A stretch of 64,000 nucleotides of DNA from positions 1 through 64,000 of the forward strand of contig CAILZB010000104.1 in the NCBI GenBank assembly GCA_903838565.1. The letters run 5' to 3'. The stretch comes from an uncultured beta proteobacterium. GTDB lineage: Bacteria > Pseudomonadota > Gammaproteobacteria > Burkholderiales > Burkholderiaceae_C. Made by a program: the position numbers and the translations under genes. Positions 11,859 to 23,365 of this stretch are shown in pieces (positions within the stretch are counted from its first letter, which is position 1; each line of letters begins with the position of its first letter). The notes below the pieces were generated by a model. The model saw nothing but the letters and a program-made list of their open reading frames with translations. It did no database searches and was not told the origin of the DNA.

Positions 11859-14192
11859 ATGACCGCCCTTGTCGACGTTTCCTTCTTCCCGCGTGCCGCC
11901 AAACCGCTCGCCAGCTACCGCAAGTACTGGGCGGCGCGCTTTGGCACGGCCAAATTCCTGCCGATGAGCCGCGCCGAGATGGAGGCGCTGGGCTGGGACT
12001 CCTGCGACGTGATCCTGGTGACCGGCGACGCCTACGTCGATCACCCCAGCTTCGGCATGGCGGTGATCGGGCGCATGCTGGAAAACCAGGGCTTTCGCGT
12101 CGGCATCATCGCCCAGCCTGACTGGCAAAGCGCCGACCCGTTCAAGGTCCTGGGCAAGCCCAATCTGTTCTTCGGTGTGACCGCGGGCAACATGGACTCG
12201 ATGATCAACCGCTACACCGCGGACCGCAAGATCCGCAGCGACGACGCCTACACCCCGGGCGACGTGGGTGGCAAGCGGCCGGACCGCGCGGCGCTGGTGT
12301 ACTCGCAGCGCTGCCGCGAAGCCTTCAAGGATGTGCCCATCGTGCTCGGCGGCATCGAAGGCTCGCTGCGCCGCATCGCGCATTACGACTACTGGTCGGA
12401 CAAGGTGCGCCGCTCCATCCTGATCGACGCCAAGGCCGATCTGCTGCTGTACGGCAACGCCGAACGCGCGCTCGTGGAGATTGCGCACCGAATCGCTGCG
12501 CGTGAACCGGTGCAGCAGATCACCGACGTGCGTGGCACCGCCTTCGTGCGCCGCAGCGACGACGAGAGCGGACGCGGCTGGTTTGAAATCAACTCCACCA
12601 GCGTGGACGAGCCAGGGCGCGTGGAAGCGCATGTGAACCCGTACCAGACGACGTCGGAGCAGGCGGCAGGGCAGGGCGGCAGTTGCGCCAAGGACGACGG
12701 CACGCCCGATCCGGCCATCGACAGCGCTTCTACGAAATCGAATGTTCAGCCGCTGACCTTCTTCGCCAATCCGGCCTTGATGGGGAAGCTCAAGGTGCCG
12801 CCGCGCGAACGCTCGGTGATCCGCCTGCCGTCGTACGAGCAGGTGAAGAGCGACCCGGTGCTGTACGCGCACGCAAACCGCGTGCTGCACCTGGAGACCA
12901 ATCCCGGCAACGCGCGCGCTTTGGTGCAGGCGCATGGCGAGGGTGCGACCGCGCGCGACGTGTGGATCAACCCGCCGCCGATTCCGCTGACCACCGTCGA
13001 GATGGATCTGGTGTTCGATCTGCCGTATGCGCGCTCGCCCCATCCCGCCTACGCGGATGAAAACGGCAGCCATGACGGCGCCACGAAGATCCCGGCGTGG
13101 GAGATGATCCGCTTTTCCATCAACATCATGCGCGGCTGCTTCGGCGGCTGCACCTTCTGCTCCATCACCGAGCATGAAGGCCGCATCATCCAGAGCCGCT
13201 CCGAAGAATCGGTGATCCGCGAGATCGAGGACATCCGCGACAAGGTCAAGAGTTTCACCGGCACCATCTCGGACCTGGGTGGACCCACGGCCAACATGTA
13301 CCGCCTGGGCTGCAAGAGCCCCGAGATCGAAGCGGCGTGCCGCAAGCCCAGCTGCGTCTATCCGGGTGTGTGCCAGAACCTGCACACCGACCACGCGCCG
13401 CTGATCCACATGTACCGCCGTGCGCGCGCGCTCAAGGGCGTGAAAAAGATTTTGATCGGTTCCGGCCTGCGCTACGACCTGGCCGTGCTCTCGCCCGAGT
13501 ACGTGAAGGAACTGGTGACGCACCATGTGGGCGGCTACCTGAAGATCGCGCCCGAGCACACCGAGCAGGGGCCGCTCACCAAGATGATGAAGCCCGGCAT
13601 CGGCGCCTACGACAAGTTCAAGACCCTGTTCGAGAAGTTCTCCGCCGAGGCCGGCAAGAAGCAGTTCCTGATTCCGTATTTCATCGCAGCGCACCCGGGA
13701 ACCAGCGACGAGGACATGATGAACCTGGCGGTGTGGCTGAAGAAGAACGGCTTTCGCGCGGACCAGGTCCAGACCTTTTACCCCTCGCCCATGGCCAGCG
13801 CCACGGCCATGTACCACAGCGGCAGGAATCCCTTGCGCAAGGTCACGCGCGACTCCGAGACCGTGGACGTGGTGCGCGGCGAACGCCGTCGCCGCCTGCA
13901 CAAGGCCTTTTTGCGCTACCACGACCCGAACAACTGGCCGCTGCTGCGCGAAGCGCTGAAAGCCATGGGCCGAGCCGACCTGATCGGCAACGGCAAGCAT
14001 CATCTGATCCCCACCTTCCAGCCGCTGAACGATGGCAGCTACAGCAGCGCGCGCCGCAAGAACTCCACCGTCGCTGCCGTGAAGTCGTCGCCCGTGCTCA
14101 AGGGCCGCCTGCTGACGCAGCACACGGGATTGCCGCCGCGCGACAATGGCTCCAGCCCAGGGCTTGTCAAGGCTCAGCGCAAAGTGCGCTGA
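11859..14192 (+). CDS. ygiQ: YgiQ-family radical SAM protein
   Basis: 777 residues, full length for the family. It begins [13 protein letters not shown] followed by [18 protein letters not shown], the characteristic UPF0313 N-terminus. The radical-SAM cluster motif CxxxCxxC is in [16 protein letters not shown] at about residue 426. [24 protein letters not shown] and [16 protein letters not shown] are conserved in the family. An insertion at about residues 245-300 looks low in complexity. The chemical reaction of YgiQ proteins is not established. It converges with the TRAP genes, with nine bases between the stops. Confidence 0.9.
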   Translation: MTALVDVSFFPRAAKPLASYRKYWAARFGTAKFLPMSRAEMEALGWDSCDVILVTGDAYVDHPSFGMAVIGRMLENQGFRVGIIAQPDWQSADPFKVLGKPNLFFGVTAGNMDSMINRYTADRKIRSDDAYTPGDVGGKRPDRAALVYSQRCREAFKDVPIVLGGIEGSLRRIAHYDYWSDKVRRSILIDAKADLLLYGNAERALVEIAHRIAAREPVQQITDVRGTAFVRRSDDESGRGWFEINSTSVDEPGRVEAHVNPYQTTSEQAAGQGGSCAKDDGTPDPAIDSASTKSNVQPLTFFANPALMGKLKVPPRERSVIRLPSYEQVKSDPVLYAHANRVLHLETNPGNARALVQAHGEGATARDVWINPPPIPLTTVEMDLVFDLPYARSPHPAYADENGSHDGATKIPAWEMIRFSINIMRGCFGGCTFCSITEHEGRIIQSRSEESVIREIEDIRDKVKSFTGTISDLGGPTANMYRLGCKSPEIEAACRKPSCVYPGVCQNLHTDHAPLIHMYRRARALKGVKKILIGSGLRYDLAVLSPEYVKELVTHHVGGYLKIAPEHTEQGPLTKMMKPGIGAYDKFKTLFEKFSAEAGKKQFLIPYFIAAHPGTSDEDMMNLAVWLKKNGFRADQVQTFYPSPMASATAMYHSGRNPLRKVTRDSETVDVVRGERRRRLHKAFLRYHDPNNWPLLREALKAMGRADLIGNGKHHLIPTFQPLNDGSYSSARRKNSTVAAVKSSPVLKGRLLTQHTGLPPRDNGSSPGLVKAQRKVR

Positions 14193-14201
14193 CCGGGTCT
14201 G

Positions 14202-15665
14202 TCATGGCGACAGTCCCGGAGCACTGGCTGCGGGTTCGCTCGCCATCGGGTCCATCTGCCGCTCGATCTCCAGATCAGGCAAGGGCGCCTCATTCGTGAC
14301 CGCAGGCGCGGGCGCGTCCAGCAGATGCACCACCGAGGGCGCTGAAAAAACGATCAGCGTCAGCACCAGCTGCGCCAGGATGAAGGGCAGCAGGGCCTTG
14401 ACGATGCGCGAGGTGCTCACCTGCGCCAAGCCCGAGCGCGAGCGCGCCATCAGCACGGCGTAGCCCATGGGAGGGATCAGAAAGCTCAGCTGCAGCACCA
14501 GCAGCAACAGCACGGCCGCCTGCTGTGCGTCGCCCAGATGCACGATCAGCGGCGGCGCCAGCACCGGGATGATGACGAATATCATCTCGAAGGCGTCCAA
14601 TACCCAGGCGCACAGCGCCACCAGCAGCAGCACCAGCGCGGCCGTGAGCTGCGGCGCCAGTGTGGAGCCGAGCACCAGCGCGGCAAACCATCGATCGGTG
14701 CCAAACAGGCGAAACACCAGGCTGAAGCTGGTGGCGCCCACGAGCAGCGCGAACAGCGCGCCGCTCAAGGCCAGCGTGTTGCCCAGCACCTCGCTCCACT
14801 GCACCCGGTTCAACGCGCGGCTGGCCAGCGAGCTGACGATGAGCAGCACGCCGCCGGTGGCGGCACCCTCGACCGCATAGATCTTCCCGGTGAAAACCCC
14901 GGCCAGCAACAGCACGATCGCCGCCACGGCAAGCAGCGCCAGCGCCATCTCTGATGCACGCGGTGCCACCGCATCGGCAGGGTTGTTGGCGCCCCGCCCC
15001 TGCCACCAAGCCACCAGCGCCCACAGCGCCAGCACGGCGGCGGCCGGCAGCAGCGCGGCGTGGAACAGGTCCTGGGTGTTGATGATGCGCTGCGTGCCCA
15101 GAATGTAGCCGGGCAGGTTGCTGGCCTCGGTGTGCGCGTTCAGCATGGCGTCGCCCAGCAGGATCAGCACCAGCGAGGGCGGCACCACCACGCCGATGGT
15201 GGCCGACACGCTGATGAGCGCGGTGGCACGTGCCGGGTCGGCGCCGCCCAGGCGCGGCGCCACCAGCCGCGAGAGCAGCGCCGAGCTCGACGCCACCGAG
15301 CCGTTCATCGGTGCCACCAGCGCGCCCACACCCAGCGCCGCCAGCGACGCTCCGGCGCCGCTGCGGCGAAAGAGCCGGGCCAGTGACGAGAACAGCGCAT
15401 CGGCCACGCTCAGGCGCTGCAGCAGCACGCCGATGAACACGTACAACGGCAGGGCCTGCAACAGGTCGTGCTCGAGCAGGCCCACCAGGCGCGTGGGCAG
15501 GGCGGACAGGATGTTCAGATCGAATTGCCCGCCGATCACGCCCAGCGCAGCGAACGTGCTGGCCACGGCGCAGAGCAGGGCCCAGACTGGCAGCCCGGTG
15601 CTGACGACCAGAACGGCCAGCGCCAGCAGCATCCAAGCGCCCGCTGCGGGACCGATGAGGCTCAA
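14202..15665 (-). CDS. TRAP transporter large permease subunit (DctM-like)
   Basis: 487 residues from a TTG at 15665. That start is chosen because an AAGGAG ribosome-binding site lies eight bases upstream and because the TTGA overlaps the stop of the small-subunit gene, giving translational coupling; the frame upstream of it is only the shadow of that gene. About 12-13 hydrophobic segments are visible. DctM family stretches include [50 protein letters not shown] and [16 protein letters not shown]. The protein is an inner-membrane, ion-driven solute importer. No periplasmic binding protein gene is adjacent. Confidence 0.85.
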   Translation of the reverse strand: MSLIGPAAGAWMLLALAVLVVSTGLPVWALLCAVASTFAALGVIGGQFDLNILSALPTRLVGLLEHDLLQALPLYVFIGVLLQRLSVADALFSSLARLFRRSGAGASLAALGVGALVAPMNGSVASSSALLSRLVAPRLGGADPARATALISVSATIGVVVPPSLVLILLGDAMLNAHTEASNLPGYILGTQRIINTQDLFHAALLPAAAVLALWALVAWWQGRGANNPADAVAPRASEMALALLAVAAIVLLLAGVFTGKIYAVEGAATGGVLLIVSSLASRALNRVQWSEVLGNTLALSGALFALLVGATSFSLVFRLFGTDRWFAALVLGSTLAPQLTAALVLLLVALCAWVLDAFEMIFVIIPVLAPPLIVHLGDAQQAAVLLLLVLQLSFLIPPMGYAVLMARSRSGLAQVSTSRIVKALLPFILAQLVLTLIVFSAPSVVHLLDAPAPAVTNEAPLPDLEIERQMDPMASEPAASAPGLSP

Positions 15666-16123
15666 GGCCGGGGCTCCTTGCGTGTAAGAACCTGCAGCAC
15701 CGCTTCCAGCAGCACCAGCAACAGCAGCAGCGCCAAGGCAAGCTTGATGAGGAAATAGCCGGGCGTCATCGTTTCGCTGAATCTTTCCCAGTGGCGCACG
15801 GACTCGGAGACGATTGGCGCGCTGGCCCAGAGCAGGAACAAGGACCAGGGAGCGACGCACAGCAGCAGCGCCCAGCGCTTCCAGCGCGGCATCGGCAAGG
15901 CGCCGGTGCGGTGCGAGTGCAGCGCAGCGAGATGCGTATGGCCGACCGAAGCGGCCGTGATGGCCACGGCCATGTACAACGCGAACACGATTTGCGCCAC
16001 GTCGTTGGCTTGGCGCGAATACGCCTGGATCAGCTCGCGCAGTGGCCACTGCGCAAACAGCAGCAGGGCCAGCGGCAGCGCGAGCAGACCGGTCAATCGC
16101 AGCAGCACGCGCATCAGGTTCAT
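15662..16123 (-). CDS. TRAP transporter small permease subunit (DctQ-like)
   Basis: 153 residues from the ATG at 16123, which has an AGAAAG ribosome-binding site. The frame is open further upstream, but that part is antisense to tRNA-Pro and is not coding. Four transmembrane helices are visible (about residues 5-22, 40-60, 83-105 and 125-148), the expected DctQ topology. The gene pairs with the large subunit by a four-base TTGA overlap. The sequence is divergent from textbook DctQ, so the assignment rests on topology and the neighbour. Confidence 0.72.
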   Translation of the reverse strand: MNLMRVLLRLTGLLALPLALLLFAQWPLRELIQAYSRQANDVAQIVFALYMAVAITAASVGHTHLAALHSHRTGALPMPRWKRWALLLCVAPWSLFLLWASAPIVSESVRHWERFSETMTPGYFLIKLALALLLLLVLLEAVLQVLTRKEPRP

Positions 16124-16192
16124 TCTTTCTTCGTGCGTTTGTGGGGCATGGGCCGAGGATACCGCGAGATGCAGGTTAGAATCCGGCCTCGT

Positions 16193-16269
<77 letters not shown>

Positions 16270-16281
16270 TCATCAAAAGGC

Positions 16282-16317
16282 AAAGGCCGTCAGGGTATCG
16301 ACCCTGGTGGCCTTTTT
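16282..16317 (+). terminator. Terminator after tRNA-Pro
   Basis: The stem AAAGGCC..CAGGGT pairs with ACCCTG..GGCCTTT around an ATCG loop, with a two-base internal mismatch, and is followed by a run of five T. Confidence 0.75.
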
Positions 16318-16490
16318 CATGTCCGCTTCAGGCCTTCGATGCGGTGCACAGCAGCCATGGCCTGGAGCACATGCACAACCCGGTGCAGGCGCTGGGTGCC
16401 CTCGGGCTATCCGATGGGTCAAACTTATTGCGAGGTGCTGGCGCAGATTCAGCTCCTCCTGCGCAGGAAATGAAACTTCGCAGTTCGAAC

Positions 16491-17662
16491 TCAGGCGGGC
16501 TCGCGTAACGCCTGGCGCGTGGTGCAACAGGGTTCATGCCCGAGGCAGACGCAGTTCAAGCCGCCTGGCGATGCCTGCCGCAGCTTCAGGTATTCATCGA
16601 ACACCTGCTGCGGCGCGATGTCCGAAACGCTGTCGGGTTCGTGCATGGCGGTGGCGCACTCCGATGCGGAAAACCGCATCAACGGGTGGATCGGTCCGGC
16701 CAGCAAGGCCAGCACGGGCGTCTGGCTGGCTCGCCCCAGATGCATCAGTCCGCCATCGGCGCACACCCGCAGCGCCGCATCGCGGATTCGGGCAAACACT
16801 TGGGGAATGCTCTGCGTCGCGACCTCGTTGCTGAGTTTGCCGCCGAGCACAAACCTCCGTGCCAGGCAATCAGTCAGCTCACGGCCATTGGCCGAGCCGA
16901 TCAGCACGATTTCCGTACCGGGTTCATGCTCAAGCACCAGCGCCACGAATGCTTCCCAGTGCGCGTAGGTCCGATATTCGGCGACGCCACCCACGACCAG
17001 CGCGATCGTGCCGGGCTGGCGCTGCGCTGCGCCGTGGTCCAGCTTCAGGTTGAACACGGGCCTGATCGGGCCGTATGCCACTGCGGCTGAGCCGCCCTAG
17101 TGAGCCACGGCGTTGTAGCCGAACTCCAGCCGGTTGAACTCGGGCCCGTAGTAGTAGCCCTGGAGCGCCAGAAATGGCTGCCGGGGCAGATGGCGTGCCT
17201 TGAACCGCATGCACTTCCACGACAGTGACTCGAGCAACACGAAATCGTATTGGTCGAAATTCAGCGCATTGGCGTCAGAGTAGGTGGCTGAAAAAAACGG
17301 ATCTTTGCGGTACAGGGACGCGATGTTTTCGACGGAGTACAGGTCCACCTTGAAGTGCGCACCGGCGAACAGCGTGCGGGCCGAGCGATCCATGATGGAG
17401 TCGCCCAGTTGCGGCATGCCAAGATAGACCCAGAGGATGCGGCGCGTGGCCTGCGGTATCTTCGGCACCAGCCGCCTGTCCTGGCCCGTGGCGCGCAGGT
17501 ACAGCGCCCGCTTGAGACGGTGAAAGAAGAGTTTCGAAATGGATTTTCGCCGCAGCAAATCAGGCCAGTTTGAGTGCAGCGTTCCCGGCACCTGCGGCAG
17601 GAAGACCGCGCTCGCATAGTCCGCGATGCGCGAGCGCGCGCGCTCCAGCGCGCGGGCGAAGG

Positions 17663-17666
<4 letters not shown>
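16491..17666 (-). pseudogene. Family 9 glycosyltransferase (heptosyltransferase-like) split by an in-frame amber codon
   Basis: One reading frame of 391 codons runs from the ATG at 17666 to the stop at 16491, interrupted only by a TAG at 17097-17099. The first part (189 residues) has the GT9 N-terminal half, including LGMPQLGDSIMDRSARTLF. The second part has the nucleotide-sugar-binding half: TEIVLIGSANGRELTD, CADGGLMHLG and LALLAGPIHP. Both parts lie in the same frame, so a nonsense substitution, readthrough or sequencing error explains it, not a frameshift. A GTG at 17081 could restart translation. The gene overlaps upp by four bases (ATGA), so it is the distal gene of that operon. When intact it would add a sugar, probably to the LPS core. 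Confidence 0.8.
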
Positions 17667-18292
<626 letters not shown>

Positions 18293-18357
18293 GGTGTGCC
18301 GCCTTGGTCGAAAAGTACAATCGAGCCTTAGTGTAGGCAATAAATCGGGAGTCGTTC

Positions 18358-19092
18358 GTGGCAGGTCATTCCAAATGGGCAAATATTCAACACCGCAAGG
18401 GTCGGCAGGACGAAAAGCGGGGCAAGGTCTGGACCCGCATCATCCGTGAAATCACCGTCGCAGCGCGCCAGGGTGGAGGCGACCTGAGCGCCAATCCGCG
18501 CCTGCGCCTGGCCGTGGACCGGGCCAAGGCGGCGAACATGCCTGCCGACCGCGTCAAATACAACATCGACAAGGCCACCGGCAACCAGGAAGGCGTGACC
18601 TACGAGGAGATCCGCTACGAGGGCTATGGCATTGGCGGCGCAGCCATCATCATCGACACCATGACCGACAACAAGGTGCGCACCGTGGCCGAAGTGCGCC
18701 ACGCGTTCAGCCGCAACGGCGGCAACATGGGCACCGAAGGCTCGGTCGCGTTCCAGTTCAAGCACTGCGGCCAGCTCATCTTCGCCCCCGGCACGAGCGA
18801 GGACAAGGTGATGGAGGTGGCGCTCGAAGCCGGCGCCGACGACGTCATCACCGGTGACGACGGCGCGATCGAGGTGCTGACTTCGCCGGCGCAATTCGAG
18901 GCCGTGAAGAACGCGCTCGAGGCCGCCGGCCTCAAGGCGGACGTGGCCGAGGTCACGATGCGCGCGGAAAACACGATCGAGCTCACGGGCGAGGATGCCG
19001 TGCGCATGCAAAGGCTGTTGGACGTGCTGGAGGACCTGGACGACACGCAGGCGCTGTACCACAACGCCGAAATCGACAGCGAGGCGCTATGA
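18358..19092 (+). CDS. yebC: YebC/PmpR-family protein (translation or transcription factor)
   Basis: 244 residues with a GTG start at 18358 giving [18 protein letters not shown], the invariant family N-terminus. [19 protein letters not shown] and the acidic C-terminal domain match YebC along the full length. YebC proteins were long listed as transcriptional regulators; YebC-type proteins have more recently been linked to translation of proline-rich stretches. It heads a dense + strand run: its stop overlaps the purD start by four bases. Confidence 0.93.
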   Translation: MAGHSKWANIQHRKGRQDEKRGKVWTRIIREITVAARQGGGDLSANPRLRLAVDRAKAANMPADRVKYNIDKATGNQEGVTYEEIRYEGYGIGGAAIIIDTMTDNKVRTVAEVRHAFSRNGGNMGTEGSVAFQFKHCGQLIFAPGTSEDKVMEVALEAGADDVITGDDGAIEVLTSPAQFEAVKNALEAAGLKADVAEVTMRAENTIELTGEDAVRMQRLLDVLEDLDDTQALYHNAEIDSEAL

Positions 19093-20375
19093 AGGTCCTC
19101 GTCATCGGCGGCGGTGGCCGCGAACACGCGCTGGCCTGGAAACTGGCGCAGTCACTCAAGGTGCAGACGGTCTATGTGGCGCCGGGCAACGGCGGCACGG
19201 CGCTGGACAAGCGGCTGGAAAACATCGCCATCACCGATGTCAAGGAGCTGCGCGTCTGGGCCCAGGAGAACCACATCGCGCTGACCGTGGTCGGGCCCGA
19301 GCAGCCGCTGGCGGCGGGCGTGGTGGACGAGTTCCGCGCGCACGGTCTGCGCGTGTTCGGCCCGACACAGGCGGCCGCGCAGCTGGAAAGCTCGAAGGCG
19401 TTTTCCAAGGCGTTCATGCAGCGCCACGGCATCCCCACGGCCGAGTTCCAGACCTTCAGCGACGCGGCGCCGGCGCACGCCTATGTGGACGCCAAGGGCG
19501 CACCGATCGTGGTCAAGGCCGATGGCCTGGCGGCGGGCAAGGGCGTGGTCGTGGCGATGTCGCTGGAAGAAGCGCATGCGGCCATTGACTTCATGCTGCT
19601 GGACAACAGCCTGGGCGTGGCGCACAACGTGGGTGGCGCGCGCGTCGTGATCGAGGAATTCCTGGCCGGCGAGGAAGCCAGCTTCATCGTCATGTGCGAC
19701 GGCAAGAACGTGCTGGCGCTGGCCACCTCGCAGGACCACAAGCGCCTGCTCGACGGCGACGAGGGCCCCAACACCGGCGGCATGGGCGCCTATTCGCCCG
19801 CGCCCGTGGTCACGCCGCAGGTGCACGCCCGCGCCATGCGCGAGATCATCCTGCCCACCATTCGCGGCATGGAGAAGGACGGGATTCCGTTCACCGGTTT
19901 CCTCTACGCGGGGCTGATGATCGCCGCCGACGGTCAGGTGAAAACGCTGGAGTTCAACTGCCGCATGGGCGACCCGGAAACCCAGCCCATCATGATGCGG
20001 CTCAAGACCGATCTGGTGGACGTGCTGTGGGCCGCCACCGAAGTCCCCGGCAAGCTCGATCAGATCGAGCTGCAGTGGGACCGGCGCACGGCGCTGGGCG
20101 TGGTGCTGGCAGCGCATGGCTACCCCATGCATCCGCGCAAGGGCGACGCCATTGCCGGGCTGCCGCATGACGCTGACGACGCCGTGGTGTTTCACGCCGG
20201 GACTCAATTGGCGGACGGTGTGGTGCGCAGCAGCGGCGGGCGCGTGCTGTGCGTCACGGCCCTGGCCGAGACCGTCAAGGCGGCGCAAACGCGCGCCTAC
20301 GAGGTGATCAACCTGATCCACTTCGATGGCATGCAGTATCGCCACGACATTGGTCACAGGGCGGTGCGCAGCTGA
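19089..20375 (+). CDS. purD: Phosphoribosylamine-glycine ligase (GARS)
   Basis: 428 residues, standard length. The N-domain starts [19 protein letters not shown]; the ATP-grasp domain contains [37 protein letters not shown] and [14 protein letters not shown]. It catalyses the second step of purine synthesis, making glycinamide ribonucleotide from phosphoribosylamine, glycine and ATP. It starts inside the yebC stop (ATGA), and its own stop shares one base with the start of the next gene. Confidence 0.96.
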   Translation: MKVLVIGGGGREHALAWKLAQSLKVQTVYVAPGNGGTALDKRLENIAITDVKELRVWAQENHIALTVVGPEQPLAAGVVDEFRAHGLRVFGPTQAAAQLESSKAFSKAFMQRHGIPTAEFQTFSDAAPAHAYVDAKGAPIVVKADGLAAGKGVVVAMSLEEAHAAIDFMLLDNSLGVAHNVGGARVVIEEFLAGEEASFIVMCDGKNVLALATSQDHKRLLDGDEGPNTGGMGAYSPAPVVTPQVHARAMREIILPTIRGMEKDGIPFTGFLYAGLMIAADGQVKTLEFNCRMGDPETQPIMMRLKTDLVDVLWAATEVPGKLDQIELQWDRRTALGVVLAAHGYPMHPRKGDAIAGLPHDADDAVVFHAGTQLADGVVRSSGGRVLCVTALAETVKAAQTRAYEVINLIHFDGMQYRHDIGHRAVRS

Positions 20376-21046
20376 TGGCCGAGGCGGATCAGCAAGGGTC
20401 GACGCAGTGCGATTACCCGCATCCGTTTCCCCTGCAGTTTCGCGGCAGCGCACTGGCGCGCTGGGTGCTGACGCGCTTCGGCTGGAAGGTGTACTTCGAG
20501 GGCTTGCCGGCGCTGCAGGGCGTGGTGGCGGTGTATCCGCACACCAGCAACTGGGACTTCGTGGTGATGATCCTGGCCAAGTGGGCCATGGGCGTTCCCG
20601 CGAACTTCTGGGGCAAGGACAAGCTGTTCCGTATTCCGCTCTTCGGTGCCTGGCTGCGCTGGCTCGGCGGGGTGCCAGTAGAGCGCACTTCGGCGCGTGG
20701 CGTGGTGGCTCAGGCCGTGGACCTGATCGCAGCGAGGAAGAGCCGAAGTGAGTATTTCTGGCTCGGTCTGGCGCCTGAAGGCACGCGGCGCAAGATACCC
20801 GGCTGGCGCAGCGGCTTCTATCGCACGGCGCTGCAGGCCAAGATACCGCTGGGCCTGGCGCGGCTGGACTACGGCCGGCGCGAGGTGACGCTGCTGGACT
20901 TCATCGCGCTCAGCGGCGACGAGTCTCAGGACATGGCGCGCATCGCCGGCGTGTACCAGGGCGTGCAGGGCCGGTGGCCCGGCAATGCGGCGCCAATTCA
21001 GTTGCTCGCGGCCGACGTGCCGCGCAGCGAAACCATCGTGAAGTGA
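20375..21046 (+). CDS. 1-acyl-glycerol-3-phosphate-type acyltransferase (PlsC-like)
   Basis: 223 residues from the ATG at 20375, which overlaps the purD stop (TGATG). Motif I of the family, HxxxxD, is HTSNWD, and motif III is APEGTRRK. The rest is basic and amphipathic, with one hydrophobic stretch near residue 40. It belongs to the short PlsC-like branch found in Gram-negatives, and its acyl acceptor is not proven; a lysophospholipid is the usual assumption. Confidence 0.85.
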   Translation: MAEADQQGSTQCDYPHPFPLQFRGSALARWVLTRFGWKVYFEGLPALQGVVAVYPHTSNWDFVVMILAKWAMGVPANFWGKDKLFRIPLFGAWLRWLGGVPVERTSARGVVAQAVDLIAARKSRSEYFWLGLAPEGTRRKIPGWRSGFYRTALQAKIPLGLARLDYGRREVTLLDFIALSGDESQDMARIAGVYQGVQGRWPGNAAPIQLLAADVPRSETIVK

Positions 21047-21057
21047 GGAACGAAACA

Positions 21058-21972
21058 ATGACACCCGTGCAGCAACAGGTCAGGGCCTATCTGGTCGCAT
21101 TGCAGGACGACATCACGCGCCGTATCCAGGACCTGGACGGCACGCCGTTTGTGGTCGACCCCTGGGAGAAGGCGCCGCTTGAGCCGCTGCAGGGCAACGG
21201 GCTGACCAAGATCCTGGAGGGCGGTCCCTTGTTCGAGCGCGCCGGCTGCGGCTTCTCACATGTCAGCGGCGCGAAGCTGCCGCCCTCGGCCACGCAGCAC
21301 CGGCCCGAACTGGCGGGAGCGCCGTTCGAGGCCATGGGGGTGTCGCTGGTGTTTCACCCGCGCAACCCCTACGTGCCCACCGTCCACATGAACGTGCGCA
21401 TGCTCGCGGCCACGCTGCCGGGCAAGGCGCCGGTGTGCTGGTTTGGCGGCGGCATGGATCTCACACCCTATTACGGTTTTGAAGAAGATGCGCAGCACTT
21501 TCACCGCACATGCCAGTCGGCGCTGGCGCCGTTCGGGGACGACAAGTACCCGCGCTTCAAAAAGTGGTGCGACGAGTACTTCTACCTGAAGCACCGCGAC
21601 GAGCAGCGCGGCATCGGCGGCGTGTTCTTCGACGATTTTTCCGAACTCGGTTTCGAGCAAAGTTTCAACCTGATGCAGGCCGTGGGCTCGTCCTTCGTGC
21701 AGGCCTATCTGCCGATCGTCGAGCGCCGCAAGGACATGGCCTATGGCGAGCGCGAGCGCGCATTCCAGCTCTATCGGCGCGGACGCTATGTCGAATTCAA
21801 CCTGGTGTGGGACCGCGGTACGCACTTCGGTCTGCAGTCGGGCGGGCGCACCGAGTCGATCCTGCTGTCGATGCCGCCGCAGGCCAACTGGTCGTACCGT
21901 CGGGAAGAGGAACCGGGCTCGCCCGAGCAGCGGCTCTACACCGACTTCCTGCCGCGCCGGGAGTGGGTTTGA
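21058..21972 (+). CDS. hemF: Oxygen-dependent coproporphyrinogen III oxidase
   Basis: 304 residues from the ATG at 21058, preceded by GTGAGGAA. Family signatures are [28 protein letters not shown] and [19 protein letters not shown]. It makes protoporphyrinogen IX from coproporphyrinogen III in haem synthesis using O2, so the organism makes haem aerobically. The gene is embedded in the + strand housekeeping run and overlaps nadD by four bases. Confidence 0.96.
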   Translation: MTPVQQQVRAYLVALQDDITRRIQDLDGTPFVVDPWEKAPLEPLQGNGLTKILEGGPLFERAGCGFSHVSGAKLPPSATQHRPELAGAPFEAMGVSLVFHPRNPYVPTVHMNVRMLAATLPGKAPVCWFGGGMDLTPYYGFEEDAQHFHRTCQSALAPFGDDKYPRFKKWCDEYFYLKHRDEQRGIGGVFFDDFSELGFEQSFNLMQAVGSSFVQAYLPIVERRKDMAYGERERAFQLYRRGRYVEFNLVWDRGTHFGLQSGGRTESILLSMPPQANWSYRREEEPGSPEQRLYTDFLPRREWV

Positions 21973-22589
21973 CCCCAGCGCCGAATCGCATCGGCGTCTT
22001 TGGCGGCGCCTTTGACCCGCCGCACAACGCCCATGTGGCGCTGGCGCGGGTGGCATTGGAGCAACTCGCGCTGGATGAGCTCAAGGTCTTTCCGACCGGC
22101 GACGCCTGGCACAAGCCCCGGCCATTGAGCGCGGCAACGCATCGCCTGGCGATGGCCCGTCTGGCTTTTGAAGGACTGGATCGGGTGTGCGTGGACGAGC
22201 GCGAAATCCGCCGCGCCGGCCCGACCTACACGATCGACACGCTGCTCGCACTGCAGGCCGAGCATCCGGGGGCACAGCTGTTCCTGATTCTGGGTGAAGA
22301 CCAGGCGCGCGCCTTGCCGAACTGGCATCGCTGGCAGGAGATTCTCCAGTTTGCTATAATTTGTGTAGCTACACGCGACACGGCAGCGGGGTCGTTCGAC
22401 GAATCGAAGGCCTTTGCCGGGTTTCCTGGCGTGCTCGACGTTCACTTGCAGCACCTGGTGCTCGCGCCCATGGATGTGGGTTCCACCCGGATCCGTGCGC
22501 TCGCGGCGGCCGGTCAGAGCATCGCCCCTCTGGTGCCTCAGGCCGTTGCACGTTATATTTCCCACCATCACCTCTATCAGAATCCTTGA
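21969..22589 (+). CDS. nadD: Nicotinate-nucleotide adenylyltransferase
   Basis: 206 residues from a TTG at 21969, chosen because GGGAG lies six bases upstream and TTGA overlaps the hemF stop; a GTG at 21963 is the other option but has no room for a ribosome-binding site. The nucleotidyltransferase motif GxFxPxHxxH is [14 protein letters not shown], and the second motif is [11 protein letters not shown] (SxTxxR type). The enzyme adenylates nicotinate mononucleotide in NAD synthesis. An AT-rich patch at about 22349-22370 (codons ATA ATT TGT GTA) stands out against the GC-rich gene. Confidence 0.93.
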   Translation: MTPAPNRIGVFGGAFDPPHNAHVALARVALEQLALDELKVFPTGDAWHKPRPLSAATHRLAMARLAFEGLDRVCVDEREIRRAGPTYTIDTLLALQAEHPGAQLFLILGEDQARALPNWHRWQEILQFAIICVATRDTAAGSFDESKAFAGFPGVLDVHLQHLVLAPMDVGSTRIRALAAAGQSIAPLVPQAVARYISHHHLYQNP

Positions 22590-23353
22590 TGACTACTTCC
22601 TCCCGCACGGACTCCACCGGTAAAAAAGACGTACAAAAACTCCAGCGCGCCATTGTCGATGGCTTGGAAGACGTGAAGGCGCAGGACATCCAGGTGTTCG
22701 ACACCGAGCGCCTGTCTTCCCTGTTCGAGCGGGTGATCGTGGCCTCGGGAACGTCCAACCGTCAGACCAAGGCGCTGGCGGCCAGCGTGCGCGACGCGGT
22801 GCGCGATGGCGGCTTCGGCAAGCCCCGCATCGAAGGCGAAGAAAACGGCGAATGGATCATCGTCGACTGCGGAGCGGCCGTGGTGCACATCATGCAGCCC
22901 GCCATTCGCCAGTACTACCATCTGGAAGAGCTGTGGGGCGAGAAGCCGGTGCGCCTGAAGCTCGGCACGGCCAAGCCGGCCGTTCCGGTCAAGGCCGAAG
23001 CGCCTGCCGCCAAGCCCGGCCCCAAGATTCCCAACATCAAGCGCGCCAGCGCCGCCAAGGCCGGCGCGCTGGAACTGAACCCGCCCAAGCCCAAGGCGCG
23101 CAAGCCCGCGTCCAAGACGACGGGCAAGTCCGCTGCACCCAAGCCCAGGGCACCGGTGAAACGGGTCGAGGCGCCGGTGGTCAAAGCGCCCGCAGTCAAG
23201 ATACCGGCGGTGAAGACGGCAGCGGCCAAGAGCCCGGCCGTGAAGACTTCGCCCAAGGCGGTGGTGCTCAAGAGCACGCCGGTGAAGGGCGCGGTGGCGA
23301 AGAAGGCCGCAGCCAAGGCGCCGGCGAAGCGAGCCCCGAGCAAAAGAACCTGA
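22589..23353 (+). CDS. rsfS: Ribosomal silencing factor RsfS with a long basic C-terminal tail
   Basis: 254 residues; the ATG at 22589 shares a base with the nadD stop. Residues ~12-124 are the RsfS domain (DIQVFDTERLSSLFERVIVASG, WIIVDCGAAVVHIMQPAIRQYY), which binds ribosomal protein uL14 and blocks subunit joining in starvation. The usual protein ends there at about 105-130 residues. Here residues ~125-254 add a Lys/Ala/Pro tail with repeated VKxPAVK-type units, resembling histone-H1-like bacterial tails. The tail keeps the frame and ends with a normal stop 12 bases before rlmH. Confidence 0.92.
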   Translation: MTTSSRTDSTGKKDVQKLQRAIVDGLEDVKAQDIQVFDTERLSSLFERVIVASGTSNRQTKALAASVRDAVRDGGFGKPRIEGEENGEWIIVDCGAAVVHIMQPAIRQYYHLEELWGEKPVRLKLGTAKPAVPVKAEAPAAKPGPKIPNIKRASAAKAGALELNPPKPKARKPASKTTGKSAAPKPRAPVKRVEAPVVKAPAVKIPAVKTAAAKSPAVKTSPKAVVLKSTPVKGAVAKKAAAKAPAKRAPSKRT

Positions 23354-23365
23354 TCCGGTGCTTCG

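Noticed and set aside
11829..14123. Long minus-strand open frame of 764 codons over ygiQ
   Set aside because: Shadow of ygiQ, Arg/His/Ala-rich and without domains. The same applies to the long antisense frames over ettA, uvrC, smc and the aminotransferase.
14193..14230. CTGTC/GACAG inverted repeat between ygiQ and the TRAP genes as a terminator
   Set aside because: The stem is only five bases and no T-run follows on either strand.
23000..23350. Repeat array in the rsfS tail as a CRISPR or DNA tandem repeat
   Set aside because: The repetition is at the amino-acid level (Lys/Ala/Pro units), with variable DNA and no fixed spacing.
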